A DNA stretch of 64,000 nucleotides, taken from the NCBI RefSeq assembly GCF_002810445.1, contig NZ_NEXS01000005.1:62001-126000 (forward strand), given 5' to 3'. Positions within the stretch are counted from its first letter, which is position 1. Each line of letters begins with the position of its first letter. The notes below the pieces were generated by a model. It was not told where the DNA came from and searched no databases. It worked only from the letters and a program-made list of their open reading frames with translations. Below are positions 49,027 to 58,841 of the stretch, piece after piece. This DNA comes from Advenella sp. S44. GTDB taxonomy: Bacteria; Pseudomonadota; Gammaproteobacteria; Burkholderiales; Burkholderiaceae_B. Position numbers and translations under genes: made by a program.

Positions 49027-50046
49027 TTACTTGCCTGCCGCGTCTGCCTCAGGGGCCTCCCGCAATCGTCCGCCTGACGGGACCGATTTGGCGCCCAGAA
49101 CGACGCCGTTGATTGTCCGGCCATACAAGTTGTCATCCGCTGAATGGAACTGCTCGCGCGTTTCCTGCACATTGCCGGTAAACCGCGGGTCCTGGGGCCG
49201 CTCGTGTGAATTCATAAAATAGGCCACGTCCCACGCCTGCTGATCGGTCAGGGTATGGTCTTTACCAAGGGGCATATTGGCTTTGATGAATGCAGCGGCA
49301 TTGGGCATCTGATGCATGCCTGCTCCCCAGTTAAACGAGTCATCGCCCCACAATGCAGGAAATACGGTCACGCCGGCTGACTTGCGCCCTTCCCCATTGA
49401 CTCCGTGACAGACGGCACACTGTGCGGCGTACACCGCCTTGCCGCGATCAAGATCCATTTCCTGTGCTGGTTCAGGCAGGCGCTTATAGCCCTGTCCCTC
49501 AAGCTTGACACCGGTCGGCGCTTTGCTGGCAAGCCAGTACATATAGGATGAGAGCGCGACAATTACGTCGGAATCGGCCTCTGGCGCCTTACCGTTCATG
49601 CTGTACTTAAAACAGCCCTGCAATCTTTCAGCCAAGGTATTAACATGGCCATTTTTCTTGCGATATGCCGGATACAGGACATAGGCGCCCCACATGGGCG
49701 CCGAATCGGCGCGCCGTCCCGCATCAATATGACAATTGACGCAATTGAGCGAATTGCCTGTGTACTGCGGCAACGACTGGGAAGTGTGTAAAAAATACTC
49801 CTGCCCTTTTTTTACAATCTCGCCGAACTCGTCGTCAGGAATCGAATCGGCTGGCGGCGGCAAAAACCCGCCGGCATCCGCCGAGCTATCGGCGCGCTCT
49901 TTCGCTGCGTCGGCGACTGGCGTTGCCTGAGCGGCAGACTCACCGGATTCGGCTGGCGCTGCACTGGCGACCTCCGCCATAAGCAGACAGGCTGCCGTGG
50001 TCACGACCGCCAGATGCGATCGGCGAATAAATAAAAGACGATTCAT
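49027..50046 (-). CDS. tsdA: Thiosulfate dehydrogenase, TsdA-type dihaem cytochrome c
   Basis: A 339-residue periplasmic dihaem cytochrome resembling TsdA, which joins two thiosulfates into tetrathionate and releases two electrons. A signal peptide (about 1-30) is followed by a linker. Haem-binding motifs are CVNCH (102-106) and CAVCH (210-214). The region around haem 1 is TsdA-like: NCxNCHxDAG, then YPAYRKKNGHVNTLAERLQGCF with a Cys (145) in the position that ligates the haem iron in TsdA, then SMNGKAPEADS. The start overlaps the stop of the upstream dihaem gene by four bases. Assignment by motif memory; no alignment was made. Confidence 0.82.
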   Translation of the reverse strand: MNRLLFIRRSHLAVVTTAACLLMAEVASAAPAESGESAAQATPVADAAKERADSSADAGGFLPPPADSIPDDEFGEIVKKGQEYFLHTSQSLPQYTGNSLNCVNCHIDAGRRADSAPMWGAYVLYPAYRKKNGHVNTLAERLQGCFKYSMNGKAPEADSDVIVALSSYMYWLASKAPTGVKLEGQGYKRLPEPAQEMDLDRGKAVYAAQCAVCHGVNGEGRKSAGVTVFPALWGDDSFNWGAGMHQMPNAAAFIKANMPLGKDHTLTDQQAWDVAYFMNSHERPQDPRFTGNVQETREQFHSADDNLYGRTINGVVLGAKSVPSGGRLREAPEADAAGK

Positions 50047-50780
50047 TGTTGCCCTCCTGCTTTTGCTGGCGTTTGTGCTGACGTAACGCTGGCAGTTGCC
50101 GCGCCAATATCGTTTCCGAAATAGGTACTGACGCTCTCGATCTCCTCATCAGTCAGTTTGCCCGCAAGATGTGCCATCAGGCCATGGACGTCCTCTGCCC
50201 GAGTACCCGTTTTCCAGGCCAGCAATTGGTTTTTGATATAAGTGGCCGACTGACCGGCCAACGCAGGAAAAGTGGGTGCAACGCCAATGCCGCCCGGTCC
50301 GTGGCACTGCACACAGGCCGGCAGCCCACGCGACCAGTCGCCACGCTGGGCCAGCCAGGCGCCCTTCTTACCCTTGGGATAACTCTGTTGCAGTTGGACT
50401 GCGCGGGCCGGGTTGATAACCGGTTTGAGAGACGCATACCAGGCGGCAACCGCCTTTTTCTGTTCAGCGTTCAAAGTCTTGGCAATCGGCTCCATGACAG
50501 GCTGCTTGCGCCTGCCTTCGGCAAAATCCATAAGCTGCGCTTCCAGATAGGCAGCCGGCATACCCGCGAGAAACGGAAAACCGGCAGCCGCCATACCCTC
50601 GCCATTTGCGCCATGACAGGCCATACAGGGTGCTTGGCCGGCAACGCCGTTGGTTGCGATGCTTTTGCCTTGCGCGACATCATCGGCAAACGCAACCCCC
50701 ATGGATAGCCAAAGCGTGCTACAGGCGCTGGCGACTGCCAGGGCTCGTAGGCCGTTTCGCTTCCTTCGACTTCTGTTCAT
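50043..50780 (-). CDS. tsdB: Dihaem cytochrome c4-like partner of TsdA
   Basis: A 245-residue exported cytochrome with two CxxCH motifs, CMACH (52-56) and CVQCH (156-160), in two similar half-domains as in cytochrome c4. Signal peptide about 1-31. In the TsdBA arrangement such a dihaem protein accepts electrons from TsdA. The ATG at 50780 is chosen because AGGAG precedes it by 6 bases and it starts the signal peptide; the ATG three bases upstream is possible too. It overlaps tsdA by four bases (ATGA), so the two are translationally coupled. Confidence 0.75.
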   Translation of the reverse strand: MNRSRRKRNGLRALAVASACSTLWLSMGVAFADDVAQGKSIATNGVAGQAPCMACHGANGEGMAAAGFPFLAGMPAAYLEAQLMDFAEGRRKQPVMEPIAKTLNAEQKKAVAAWYASLKPVINPARAVQLQQSYPKGKKGAWLAQRGDWSRGLPACVQCHGPGGIGVAPTFPALAGQSATYIKNQLLAWKTGTRAEDVHGLMAHLAGKLTDEEIESVSTYFGNDIGAATASVTSAQTPAKAGGQQ

Positions 50781-50783
50781 CAT

Positions 50784-51252
50784 TTTCTCCTGACTTTGAA
50801 CCATTGTTACTATATAACATTTGTTTATTAGCATATATCTTCAGGTAATTTTATAGAATCGGCTGATCCGGGTAAAGCAGACAGGCCCGGCGATTAAAAA
50901 TTCGAACGGACCAATCCGACGCACTGACGCACCGACATCATGCACCGAAGTCCACCCTGGGTCTTGAACGCACCAATATCGAATAAAGGCAAGCTAATCC
51001 AAATCACCATCGCCTGGGCGGTAAAGCCTTCTGCACTTTTTTGTTCCCATCGATGCGCTCTCAACGCCCGCGCTCTGTTCTCTCACGGTTCCCCTCGTAA
51101 CTGCGCCCGTCGCGCCACGCAATTGGGCGAAGCTGGTTCTCATTTGCGCGGTCCGTCGCAACAACACGATCCGGGTGCTGGCACGACTATTGCTTTAGCT
51201 CTATCGCTTACTCACAAATGCAATTTGCCTTTACTCATTCCGGAGCTGATAA
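50784..51252. other. Divergent control region between tsdB and urtA
   Basis: No gene supported. It holds the sigma-54 promoter of the urea operon (51179-51194). Direct repeats of GCACCGA occur at about 50930 and 50942, close to the consensus half-site for NtrC but without a matching second half. The tsdBA promoter must lie near 50800-50860, an AT-rich stretch, but I cannot define its boxes. Confidence 0.5.
51179..51194 (+). promoter_or_regulatory. Sigma-54 promoter of the urt-ure operon
   Basis: TGGCACG-ACTA-TTGCT is a perfect sigma-54 -24/-12 element, differing by one base from the glnK element at 31760. The start site would be near 51205, 48 bases before urtA, the same distance as at glnK. 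It predicts control of urea transport and urease by nitrogen limitation. Confidence 0.9.
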
Positions 51253-52530
51253 ATGAAACGTCGTAATGTTCTTAAAACCATGGTGTGCAGTCTCGCTCTT
51301 GCATTTGGCTCTGGCGCACTCAACAGCAGTTGGGCCCAGGGTCAGATTGATCCATCCAAACCGCCGATCAAGATCGGCATATTGCACTCACTATCCGGCA
51401 CGATGGCCATTTCCGAAACTGTGCTGAAAAATGTCGCGCTGATGCAAATTGACGCGATCAACCAAGAAGGCGGCATTCTTGGCCGCAAGGTAGAGGCCGT
51501 CATCGTCGACCCCGCTTCCAACTGGCCGCTGTTTGCAGAAAAAGCACGCGAATTGCTCAGCCAGGAAAAAGTGGCAGCGGTTTTCGGTTGCTGGACATCG
51601 GTCTCACGCAAGTCGGTACTGCCGGTCTTTGAAGAACTCAATGGCCTGCTGTTCTACCCGGTTCAGTATGAAGGCGAAGAAATGTCACGCAATATTTTCT
51701 ATACCGGCGCGGCACCCAACCAACAGGCCATTCCTGCCGTTGAATATCTGATGAGCGAAGAAGGCGGCGGTTATAAGCGCTTCTTTCTGCTTGGAACAGA
51801 CTACGTCTATCCACGCACTACCAACAAAATATTGCGCGGCTTCCTGCATAGCAAGGGTGTTGCCGATAGTGACATCCAGGAGGTCTACACCCCCTTCGGT
51901 CACAGCGATTATCAAACCATCGTGAACGATATCAAGCGTTTTGCCGCGGGTGGAAAAGCTGCAGTCATATCCACCATCAATGGCGACTCCAATGTCCCCT
52001 TCTATAAGGAACTTGGCAACGCCGGCGTCAAGGCTATTGATACGCCTGTCGTCGCATTCTCTGTAGGCGAAGAGGAATTGCGCGGCATCGACACCAAGCC
52101 GCTGGTCGGTCACCTGGCCGCGTGGAATTACTTTATGTCCGTGGACAACCCAGCCAATTCAGCCTTCAAAAAACAATGGGCAGACTACGCCACTGCACAA
52201 AAGCTGCCGGGTGCAGACAAACCACTGACCAACGATCCGATGGAAGCGACCGTTGTTGGATTGAAAATGTGGAAAGCCGCCGTCGAGAAAGCGGGCAAGA
52301 CTGACGTGGATGCCGTTCGCGCGGCCATGATAGGCCAGAAAGTATCCGCCCCGGATGGCTTCGAAGTTGAAATGGGCAGCAACCATCATTTATACAAACC
52401 GGTCATGGTTGGTGAAATCCGTCCTGACGGGCAATTCGACATTGTCTGGCAAACAGAAAAACCGGTGCGCGCTCAACCGTGGAGCCCATTCATTGCGGGC
52501 AATGAAAAAAAATCTGATGAAGTGAAATAA
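51253..52530 (+). CDS. urtA: Urea ABC transporter, substrate-binding protein
   Basis: A 425-residue periplasmic urea-binding protein of the branched-chain amino acid-type family. The signal peptide (about 1-29) begins KRRNVLK, a twin-arginine-like motif. The mature part has IKIGILHSLSGTMAISE, the typical GCWTSVSRKSVLPVFE and LNGLLFYPVQYEGEE segments of UrtA. CCGGAG precedes the ATG. First gene of the long urt-ure operon. Confidence 0.96.
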   Translation: MKRRNVLKTMVCSLALAFGSGALNSSWAQGQIDPSKPPIKIGILHSLSGTMAISETVLKNVALMQIDAINQEGGILGRKVEAVIVDPASNWPLFAEKARELLSQEKVAAVFGCWTSVSRKSVLPVFEELNGLLFYPVQYEGEEMSRNIFYTGAAPNQQAIPAVEYLMSEEGGGYKRFFLLGTDYVYPRTTNKILRGFLHSKGVADSDIQEVYTPFGHSDYQTIVNDIKRFAAGGKAAVISTINGDSNVPFYKELGNAGVKAIDTPVVAFSVGEEELRGIDTKPLVGHLAAWNYFMSVDNPANSAFKKQWADYATAQKLPGADKPLTNDPMEATVVGLKMWKAAVEKAGKTDVDAVRAAMIGQKVSAPDGFEVEMGSNHHLYKPVMVGEIRPDGQFDIVWQTEKPVRAQPWSPFIAGNEKKSDEVK

Positions 52531-52571
52531 ATGCGAGTAATGAACCGGCAGCAAAAAATGGAAAGATCTGC

Positions 52572-54218
52572 ATGAAACTCACCTCTTCCGTCATCCGTGA
52601 CTGGATTGGACAACTGGCGATGGTTGTCGGCGTTCTGCTTGCCTCTGTTACTTCGGCTTATGCGAACACGCTGACGCCTGCTGATTTGAGCGCGCTTGTT
52701 GCGGGTGGCTATGGGGAGCGCAAAGAGGCAATCGAAAAACTGGTGAATGCCGATCCTGCGATGGCCCGTCCGATTCTGCAAAGCTTATCGCAAGGCACCC
52801 TGTTGGGTCTGCCTGATGGTCGTGTCCTGATCAAATCTGATCAAGACTACACCGACCCATTGACGAGTAAAAGCGTCGTGCCACCCACGGAGCCGACGCG
52901 CCAGCCGGTACTGAACAATGCACTGCGCCGACTGATCCAGAATGCGCTGGCCTCAATGAGCCTGTTTGCCCCGGACAAGGCAACCCGTGGGATGGCCATT
53001 GACAATCTGCTGAGTCGTCCGGACAGCCTGTCGGCGCAGCAGTTGCACCAGGCACTCACGGCGGAAACCGATCCTGCGCTCAAACAAAAGCTCAATACCT
53101 TGCATGCTTTCGCGGCGGCAGCTGATCGCAGCGCAGCGCCCGAGCAGCGCCTGCTGGCCGTGCAATCACTGGCCTCGGTCAACCTGCCGTATGCACGTAC
53201 CGTATTGAACAATATTATTTCAGAAGAAAATCAGCCTCAGAGCGCGATCTCTATTGCTGCCGCCGAATCGCTTTCCCATATTGATGCGCGGCAACGCAAT
53301 TCTGCGCTTGCCAATAACGCCTTCACCGGTCTGAGCCTGGGCAGTGTACTGGTGCTGGCTGCATTGGGCCTGGCCGTGATTTATGGCCTGATCGGCGTGA
53401 TCAATATGGCGCATGGTGAATTTCTCATGCTGGGCGCCTACGCCACTTATCTGACACAACGCGCCTTTCAGATCTGGATGCCCGAGTGGTTCGACTACTA
53501 CCTGCTTGCAGCACTGCCCGTGGCCTTTCTGACAGCAGCTGCCGTGGGTATTCTGGTCGAATGGCTGATTATTCGTCACCTGTACGGTCGCCCCCTGGAA
53601 AGCCTGCTGGCCACTTTTGGCGTCAGCCTGCTGATGTTGCAAACGGTACGTCTGATCTTTGGCGCGCAAAATGTGGACGTGGCCAATCCAATCTGGATGA
53701 GCGGCTCCTTTGCACCCCTTGCGGCATGGCTTCCGGCTTTCGTGGTTCCCTACAACCGACTCATTATTCTCGCTTTTTCTATTGCAGTTGTAATTGGCCT
53801 GTATCTGGTCCTGAACTGCACACGCCTGGGGCTTTTCATCCGCGCGTGTACCCAGAGCCGCACGATGGCAGCCTGCGTAGGCATCCGGACCCGCAAGGTG
53901 GATGCCTACGCCTTTGCGCTGGGAACGGGTATCGCCGGTCTTGGCGGCGTCGCATTGTCCCAGATTGGCAACGTTGGCCCGGATCTCGGCCAGGCCTATC
54001 TGATTGATTCATTTATGGCTGTGGTGCTCGGCGGCGTCGGCCAGCTTATCGGTACCGTGCTTGGCGCTTTTGGCCTGGGCGTGCTGAGCAAGCTTGGTGA
54101 ACCGTTGCTGGGCGCGGTATTGGTAAAGATTATCGTTCTGCTGCTGATCGTCGCCTTTATTCAGAAACGTCCCCAGGGCCTGTTTGCCCAGAAAGGCCGC
54201 AGCGCGGCAGAGGCTTAA
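52572..54218 (+). CDS. urtB: Urea ABC transporter permease
   Basis: A 548-residue inner-membrane permease. As usual for proteobacterial UrtB, an exported N-terminal region (about 1-240, signal peptide to VTSAYAN) with helical, HEAT-like content precedes the LivH-type permease domain, which starts near GLSLGSVLVLAALGLAVIYGLIGVINMAHGEFLMLGAYATYL. The final segments contain the GAFGLGVLSKLGEP region. It lies 41 bases after urtA. Confidence 0.94.
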   Translation: MKLTSSVIRDWIGQLAMVVGVLLASVTSAYANTLTPADLSALVAGGYGERKEAIEKLVNADPAMARPILQSLSQGTLLGLPDGRVLIKSDQDYTDPLTSKSVVPPTEPTRQPVLNNALRRLIQNALASMSLFAPDKATRGMAIDNLLSRPDSLSAQQLHQALTAETDPALKQKLNTLHAFAAAADRSAAPEQRLLAVQSLASVNLPYARTVLNNIISEENQPQSAISIAAAESLSHIDARQRNSALANNAFTGLSLGSVLVLAALGLAVIYGLIGVINMAHGEFLMLGAYATYLTQRAFQIWMPEWFDYYLLAALPVAFLTAAAVGILVEWLIIRHLYGRPLESLLATFGVSLLMLQTVRLIFGAQNVDVANPIWMSGSFAPLAAWLPAFVVPYNRLIILAFSIAVVIGLYLVLNCTRLGLFIRACTQSRTMAACVGIRTRKVDAYAFALGTGIAGLGGVALSQIGNVGPDLGQAYLIDSFMAVVLGGVGQLIGTVLGAFGLGVLSKLGEPLLGAVLVKIIVLLLIVAFIQKRPQGLFAQKGRSAAEA

Positions 54219-54223
54219 CACTC

Positions 54224-55372
54224 ATGACCACATCATTCGAACTGAATATTCCTGAACGGGCACCGTTGTTCTCGCGTCGCGGCTGGTTGACATTATGCGT
54301 CGTAGTAATCGGCATATTTCTGGCGACCCTGCTGGGTACGCAATGGGCCGCACCCGGTAGCGCGCTGCATATCAGCGACTATACGCTCACGCTTGTCGGT
54401 AAGATGCTTTGCTATGCCATTGTGGCCATGTCGCTTAATCTCGTATGGGGCTACTGCGGCATCCTGAGCCTGGGGCATGGCCTGTATTTTGCCCTGGGGG
54501 GTTACGCCATGGGCATGTATCTGGTGCAGGCACCCGCGCCCGGCCAGGAGCCGGCGGGACTACCGGCATTTACCTTCCTGCTTAACTGGACCGAATTGCC
54601 ATGGTACTGGGCCGGTACCCAGACTCTGACCTGCGCACTCATCCTGGCGGCGCTGGTGCCAGCAATTGTGGCGTTCATCTTCGGTTATTTCGCCTTCCGT
54701 TCGCGCATCAAGGGCGTGTACCTGTCCATCATGACACAGGCAGTAACCTACGCGGCCATGCTCCTGTTCTTTCGCAACGAGACCGGATTCGGCGGCAACA
54801 ATGGCTTCACCGATTTCAAATCCATCGCCGGCTATTCCATCAACGCTACCGACACCCGTACGGTACTTTTCCTGATCAGCTTTGTGGTGCTCATCTTGGT
54901 GTTTGTACTGGTCCAATGGATTATGAAATCCAGATTCGGCAAGGTAATCACTGCGATCCGCGACAGTGAAAGTCGTGTCATGTTCATCGGATTCAATCCA
55001 TTGCAATACAAACTGGCAATCTGGACGCTGTCCGCCATGCTTTGCGGAATTGCAGGCGCTTTATATGCACCTCTGGTGGGTATTATCAATCCAGGCGAAA
55101 TGTCGCCCGTCAATTCAATTGAAATGGTGATCTGGGTCGCCGTGGGCGGTCGCGGGTCGCTGATCGGCAGCATCCTGGGCGTATTTACAGTCAATGGTGC
55201 AAAAACGTTTTTCACTGCGTTCATGCCGGAATACTGGCTGTACGTCCTCGGTGGCCTGTTTGTTGTGGTGACCCTGTTCATGCCCAAAGGGCTGATCGGC
55301 CTGTTTGCACGTCGTCGTCCACCACCGCTCAAAACAGGCTCGAACGCGGCGTCTGCCTCGGAGGCGGTATGA
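54224..55372 (+). CDS. urtC: Urea ABC transporter permease
   Basis: A 382-residue LivM-type inner-membrane permease partner of UrtB. About ten membrane segments; YAIVAMSLNLVWGYCGILSLGHG and YLSIMTQAVTYAAMLLFFRNETGFGGNNG are typical. It starts 6 bases after urtB and its last 4 bases overlap the start of urtD (ATGA). Confidence 0.95.
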   Translation: MTTSFELNIPERAPLFSRRGWLTLCVVVIGIFLATLLGTQWAAPGSALHISDYTLTLVGKMLCYAIVAMSLNLVWGYCGILSLGHGLYFALGGYAMGMYLVQAPAPGQEPAGLPAFTFLLNWTELPWYWAGTQTLTCALILAALVPAIVAFIFGYFAFRSRIKGVYLSIMTQAVTYAAMLLFFRNETGFGGNNGFTDFKSIAGYSINATDTRTVLFLISFVVLILVFVLVQWIMKSRFGKVITAIRDSESRVMFIGFNPLQYKLAIWTLSAMLCGIAGALYAPLVGIINPGEMSPVNSIEMVIWVAVGGRGSLIGSILGVFTVNGAKTFFTAFMPEYWLYVLGGLFVVVTLFMPKGLIGLFARRRPPPLKTGSNAASASEAV

Positions 55373-56217
55373 CTGATATCCATGCTGACACTGCCAGCGC
55401 CGGTGGCACGATTACCCATCTGGCCCATTTTGCCGAAGCCGGAAAAATTGATACGACGCACGGCATCGTGCTGTATGTCGAAAACCTGACCGTTAAATTC
55501 GATGCTTTCCGCGCGATCAATGACTTGTCCCTGTACATCAAAGAAGGCGAACTGCGCTGCATTATCGGCCCCAATGGCGCCGGCAAAACGACGCTGATGG
55601 ACGTCATTACCGGAAAGACCGGTCACCGTAATGCCACTATCGAAGGCCAGGTGTATCTGGGCCAGACGCTGGATTTGCTGACCATGCAGGAGCCCCAGAT
55701 CGCACAAATGGGTATCGGAAGGAAGTTCCAGAAGCCGTCGGTATTCGACAGCCAGCCGGTTTGGGAAAACCTCTATTTGGCCGATGCCGGAGATCGTCGC
55801 TGGCACGCCGCCTTAAACGCGCGCATCACCGCAGACGTGCGCCACCGCATTGAAAGCACGCTAGGCATCATGAAGCTGGAGGCTGTTGCCTATCGGGCTG
55901 CGGGTGAACTGTCGCACGGCCAGAAACAGCGTCTGGAGATCGGGATGCTGCTGATGCAAAAACCCGCATTGCTGCTGCTGGACGAACCAGTTGCCGGCAT
56001 GACCGACCACGAAACGGCCGAGCTGGCTGAAATACTCCATCGCATTCGTGGTACCTGCTCCATTGTCGTGGTGGAGCACGATATGGGCTTTGTCTCAAAC
56101 CTGGCAGGCGATCAGGGCACAGTTACCGTCCTGGCTGCCGGCACAGTACTGGCGCAAGGGAACATGCAACAGGTGCAGCAGGATCAGCAAGTTATTGAAT
56201 CCTATCTCGGCCGCTAA
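55369..56217 (+). CDS. urtD: Urea ABC transporter, ATP-binding protein
   Basis: A 282-residue ATPase of the LivG type. An N-terminal extension of about 35 residues precedes the ABC core with Walker A GPNGAGKTT, signature-like LSHGQKQRLEIGMLLMQ and Walker B LLLLDEPVAGM. It overlaps urtC by four bases, indicating coupled translation. Confidence 0.95.
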   Translation: MTDIHADTASAGGTITHLAHFAEAGKIDTTHGIVLYVENLTVKFDAFRAINDLSLYIKEGELRCIIGPNGAGKTTLMDVITGKTGHRNATIEGQVYLGQTLDLLTMQEPQIAQMGIGRKFQKPSVFDSQPVWENLYLADAGDRRWHAALNARITADVRHRIESTLGIMKLEAVAYRAAGELSHGQKQRLEIGMLLMQKPALLLLDEPVAGMTDHETAELAEILHRIRGTCSIVVVEHDMGFVSNLAGDQGTVTVLAAGTVLAQGNMQQVQQDQQVIESYLGR

Positions 56218-56233
56218 TCAAGGAACACGCATC

Positions 56234-56929
56234 ATGCAGCTCAGCGTACACAACGTCAATCAGTATTATGGGGGCAGCCATATTCTTCGCGATATCTCAC
56301 TCGATATAAAAGCCAATACCCTGACCGCCCTGCTTGGCCGCAACGGTGCTGGCAAAACCACACTGCTGCGCAGCCTGCTTGGCGTCGTACCCATTCGTGA
56401 CGGGCAGATCAATTATGCCGACAAAGACATCAGTCGAATGGGAACGGCCAGCCGTATAGCCCAGGGCATTGGTTATGTGCCCCAGGGCCGCGATATTTTT
56501 CCGCGACTGAGCGTCAAGGAAAATCTGCTGGTTGGGGCAGCATCACGCAAAACGCCTAAAGGAATACCAGCCTTTATTTACCAGCTTTTTCCGGTTCTCA
56601 AGGAAATGGAACATCGCAACGGCGGAGATTTATCTGGTGGACAACAGCAGCAATTGGCGATTGCCCGTGCCCTCATGAGTGAGCCACGACTGCTGATTCT
56701 GGACGAACCGACCGAAGGCATTCAGCCGAATATCATTCAGCATATTGGCAGAACACTCAAATTTCTTGTTGCAGATCATGGAATGACCGTACTTCTTGTT
56801 GAACAATATCTGGATTTCGTCAAACTTATTGCCGATGACTATCTTGTCATGAACCGCGGCGTCATTATTGCCCAGGGAAAAGGCGCAAATATTGATGCAG
56901 ACGGTATTGAACGTCACATTAGTGTGTAA
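56234..56929 (+). CDS. urtE: Urea ABC transporter, ATP-binding protein
   Basis: A 231-residue LivF-type ATPase. Walker A GRNGAGKTT, signature LSGGQQQQLAIARALMS and Walker B LLILDEPTEGI are present. The ATG at 56234 gives the usual MQLSVHNVNQYYGGSHIL start and is preceded by AAGGA; the frame is open further upstream within urtD. It lies 16 bases after urtD. Confidence 0.95.
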   Translation: MQLSVHNVNQYYGGSHILRDISLDIKANTLTALLGRNGAGKTTLLRSLLGVVPIRDGQINYADKDISRMGTASRIAQGIGYVPQGRDIFPRLSVKENLLVGAASRKTPKGIPAFIYQLFPVLKEMEHRNGGDLSGGQQQQLAIARALMSEPRLLILDEPTEGIQPNIIQHIGRTLKFLVADHGMTVLLVEQYLDFVKLIADDYLVMNRGVIIAQGKGANIDADGIERHISV

Positions 56930-56935
56930 CCGCAA

Positions 56936-57796
56936 ATGTCAGCTGTCATGCAAACCGAAAGCTGGGCTGCGACTCTCTCGTTGGCATTTTCTTGCCAACC
57001 GTCCGGGCGCAGTGCCCTGACCCACAATGCCCATACCGGGCCATTGTTGGTGCAGAAGTCGCTCTATCCGGAAGGTCCGGCCATCTGTCACGCCACCATA
57101 CTGCACCCGCCATCAGGCATTGCAGGCGGCGACGAACTGAGCATTGCCGCAACCATTCATGAAAACGCCCATGCAGTACTGTCCACCCCCGGCGCAACAC
57201 GCTGGTACAAGGCCAATGGCGGGACAGCAACACAACGCATTGAGCTTTGCATCGCTCCCAATGCAAAACTAGACTGGCTTCCTCTTGAGAATCTGCTGTT
57301 TGAACAGGCCCAGGCCAGCAACACCAGCGTAATCCGGCTCGCTGCAGGCGCCCGCGCAATCGGCTGGGACTGTTTCCAGTTGGGCAGCGTGGCCACACAG
57401 GGATACTGGCATAAGGGCAAGCTTGCCGTCGATACCGCCCTTTACTATGACGACCAACTGGTTTGGACAGAAGCCGGCCTGATCGACGCCGAACACCCTG
57501 TGCGGCAAAGTAGTGCCGGACTGGGGAGCTTTCCGGTCATGGCAACCGTCTGGAGCATAGGACCGATCATCGCCGCCCACCACATGGAGTCCATGACTGC
57601 GAGCCTGCCGTGGACCGACAAACTGCGGGCTGGGGTCAGCCAGATTCAGCTGGATTCGTCCAACAGTCTGGTCCTGGTACGCCTGCTTGGCACGCGTGCC
57701 GAGCAAATCAGGCAACTGATGGTCGATTGCTGGCAACGCCTGCGACCGCAGCATCTGGGCGTTGTCGCGATGCCCTTGCGGCTTTGGCTCACCTGA
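56936..57796 (+). CDS. ureD: Urease accessory protein UreD
   Basis: A 286-residue scaffold protein that with UreF and UreG inserts nickel into apo-urease. Family motifs: LVQKSLYPEGPAICHATILHPPSGIAGGDEL, TRWYKANGGTA and WLPLENLLFEQA. It starts 6 bases after urtE, so it shares the urt transcript. The ATG at 56936 has no clear ribosome-binding site; ATG at 56948 is an alternative. Confidence 0.93.
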   Translation: MSAVMQTESWAATLSLAFSCQPSGRSALTHNAHTGPLLVQKSLYPEGPAICHATILHPPSGIAGGDELSIAATIHENAHAVLSTPGATRWYKANGGTATQRIELCIAPNAKLDWLPLENLLFEQAQASNTSVIRLAAGARAIGWDCFQLGSVATQGYWHKGKLAVDTALYYDDQLVWTEAGLIDAEHPVRQSSAGLGSFPVMATVWSIGPIIAAHHMESMTASLPWTDKLRAGVSQIQLDSSNSLVLVRLLGTRAEQIRQLMVDCWQRLRPQHLGVVAMPLRLWLT

Positions 57797-57851
57797 TAGC
57801 ACTGCGCTTGCGGCCCATTCTAAACATTCGACTTAATACTGCGGGACGACC

Positions 57852-58154
57852 ATGGATCTGACACCACGAGAAAAAGACAAATTACTGATATTTACCGCTG
57901 CGCTGCTCGCTGAAAGGCGTCGCAACCGGGGCCTGAAACTGAATCACCCGGAGTCGGTGGCGCTGATTACCGCGACGCTGCTCGAGGGGGCCCGCGAAGG
58001 CAAGACGGTGGCCGAGCTCATGCATGCGGGCACACAAGTGCTTACGCGAGATGATGTCATGGAGGGCGTGCCGGAAATGATCCCCGACATCCAGGTCGAG
58101 GCCACGTTTCCCGATGGTACCAAACTGGTAACCGTTCACCATCCGATTGTCTGA
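57852..58154 (+). CDS. ureA: Urease subunit gamma
   Basis: A 100-residue structural subunit of nickel urease: [25 protein letters not shown] and the closing [14 protein letters not shown] are all typical. It lies 55 bases after ureD. Normally ureB follows directly; here ureJ sits between ureA and ureB. Confidence 0.97.
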   Translation: MDLTPREKDKLLIFTAALLAERRRNRGLKLNHPESVALITATLLEGAREGKTVAELMHAGTQVLTRDDVMEGVPEMIPDIQVEATFPDGTKLVTVHHPIV

Positions 58155-58214
58155 GTACACACAACGACAAATAGCCCGTCCCTTTATTTTTATAGATTCG
58201 CAAAGGAAAATATC

Positions 58215-58832
58215 ATGATTCAACCTTTTTCCAACCAGTCACGTTGTAGCCTGGCTGCGCTTGCTCTGGCCGGCCTGCCTCTGGCCACGCTGGCCCATCC
58301 CGGTCACTTCGAGCACGTTGACCCCATGTCCATGTTCAATGAAGGCCTGCTTCATCCGCTGACGGGGCCGGACCATCTGCTGGCCATGCTGGCGGTGGGC
58401 ATTTGGAGTGCCATGGCATACCCATCATTGAAAAGAGCCATTTATATCCCGCTTTCCTTTTCCAGCATTCTTCTTGTGGGCGCGCTCTTAGGCATGGCCG
58501 GAATGCAAATTCCGCTGGTAGAACCGCTGATCATGGCCTCTTTGCTGGTGCTGGGCCTGATGCTGGCGGGCATGGCGCGCCTATCTCTGGCCACAGGCTC
58601 GGCACTGGTTGCGTTCTTTGCTTTTTTCCATGGCGCGGCCCATGGCATGGAACTGCCTGAGGGTGGCGCCGCAAGCCTGTTTATCCTGGGGTTTATGCTT
58701 TCCACCCTGTTCATCCACTGCGTCGGAATGATCGCCGGCGCCATCCTGGCTCGCCACAGAACCTGGATGGCCCGCCTGACAGGCGCAGGCATCGCCTCCT
58801 ATGGTGCGGTGCTGTTCTTAACCGTCCAATAA
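58215..58832 (+). CDS. ureJ: HupE/UreJ family nickel permease
   Basis: A 205-residue membrane protein with a signal peptide-like N-terminus (to about 28) and about six membrane segments. The HupE/UreJ signature HPLTGPDHLLAMLAVG (H-x5-DH type) and FFHGAAHGMELPE are present. Proteins of this family take nickel or cobalt into the cell. The gene is placed inside the urease operon between ureA and ureB, consistent with a role in nickel supply. Confidence 0.9.
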   Translation: MIQPFSNQSRCSLAALALAGLPLATLAHPGHFEHVDPMSMFNEGLLHPLTGPDHLLAMLAVGIWSAMAYPSLKRAIYIPLSFSSILLVGALLGMAGMQIPLVEPLIMASLLVLGLMLAGMARLSLATGSALVAFFAFFHGAAHGMELPEGGAASLFILGFMLSTLFIHCVGMIAGAILARHRTWMARLTGAGIASYGAVLFLTVQ

Positions 58833-58841
58833 GGAGCACGC

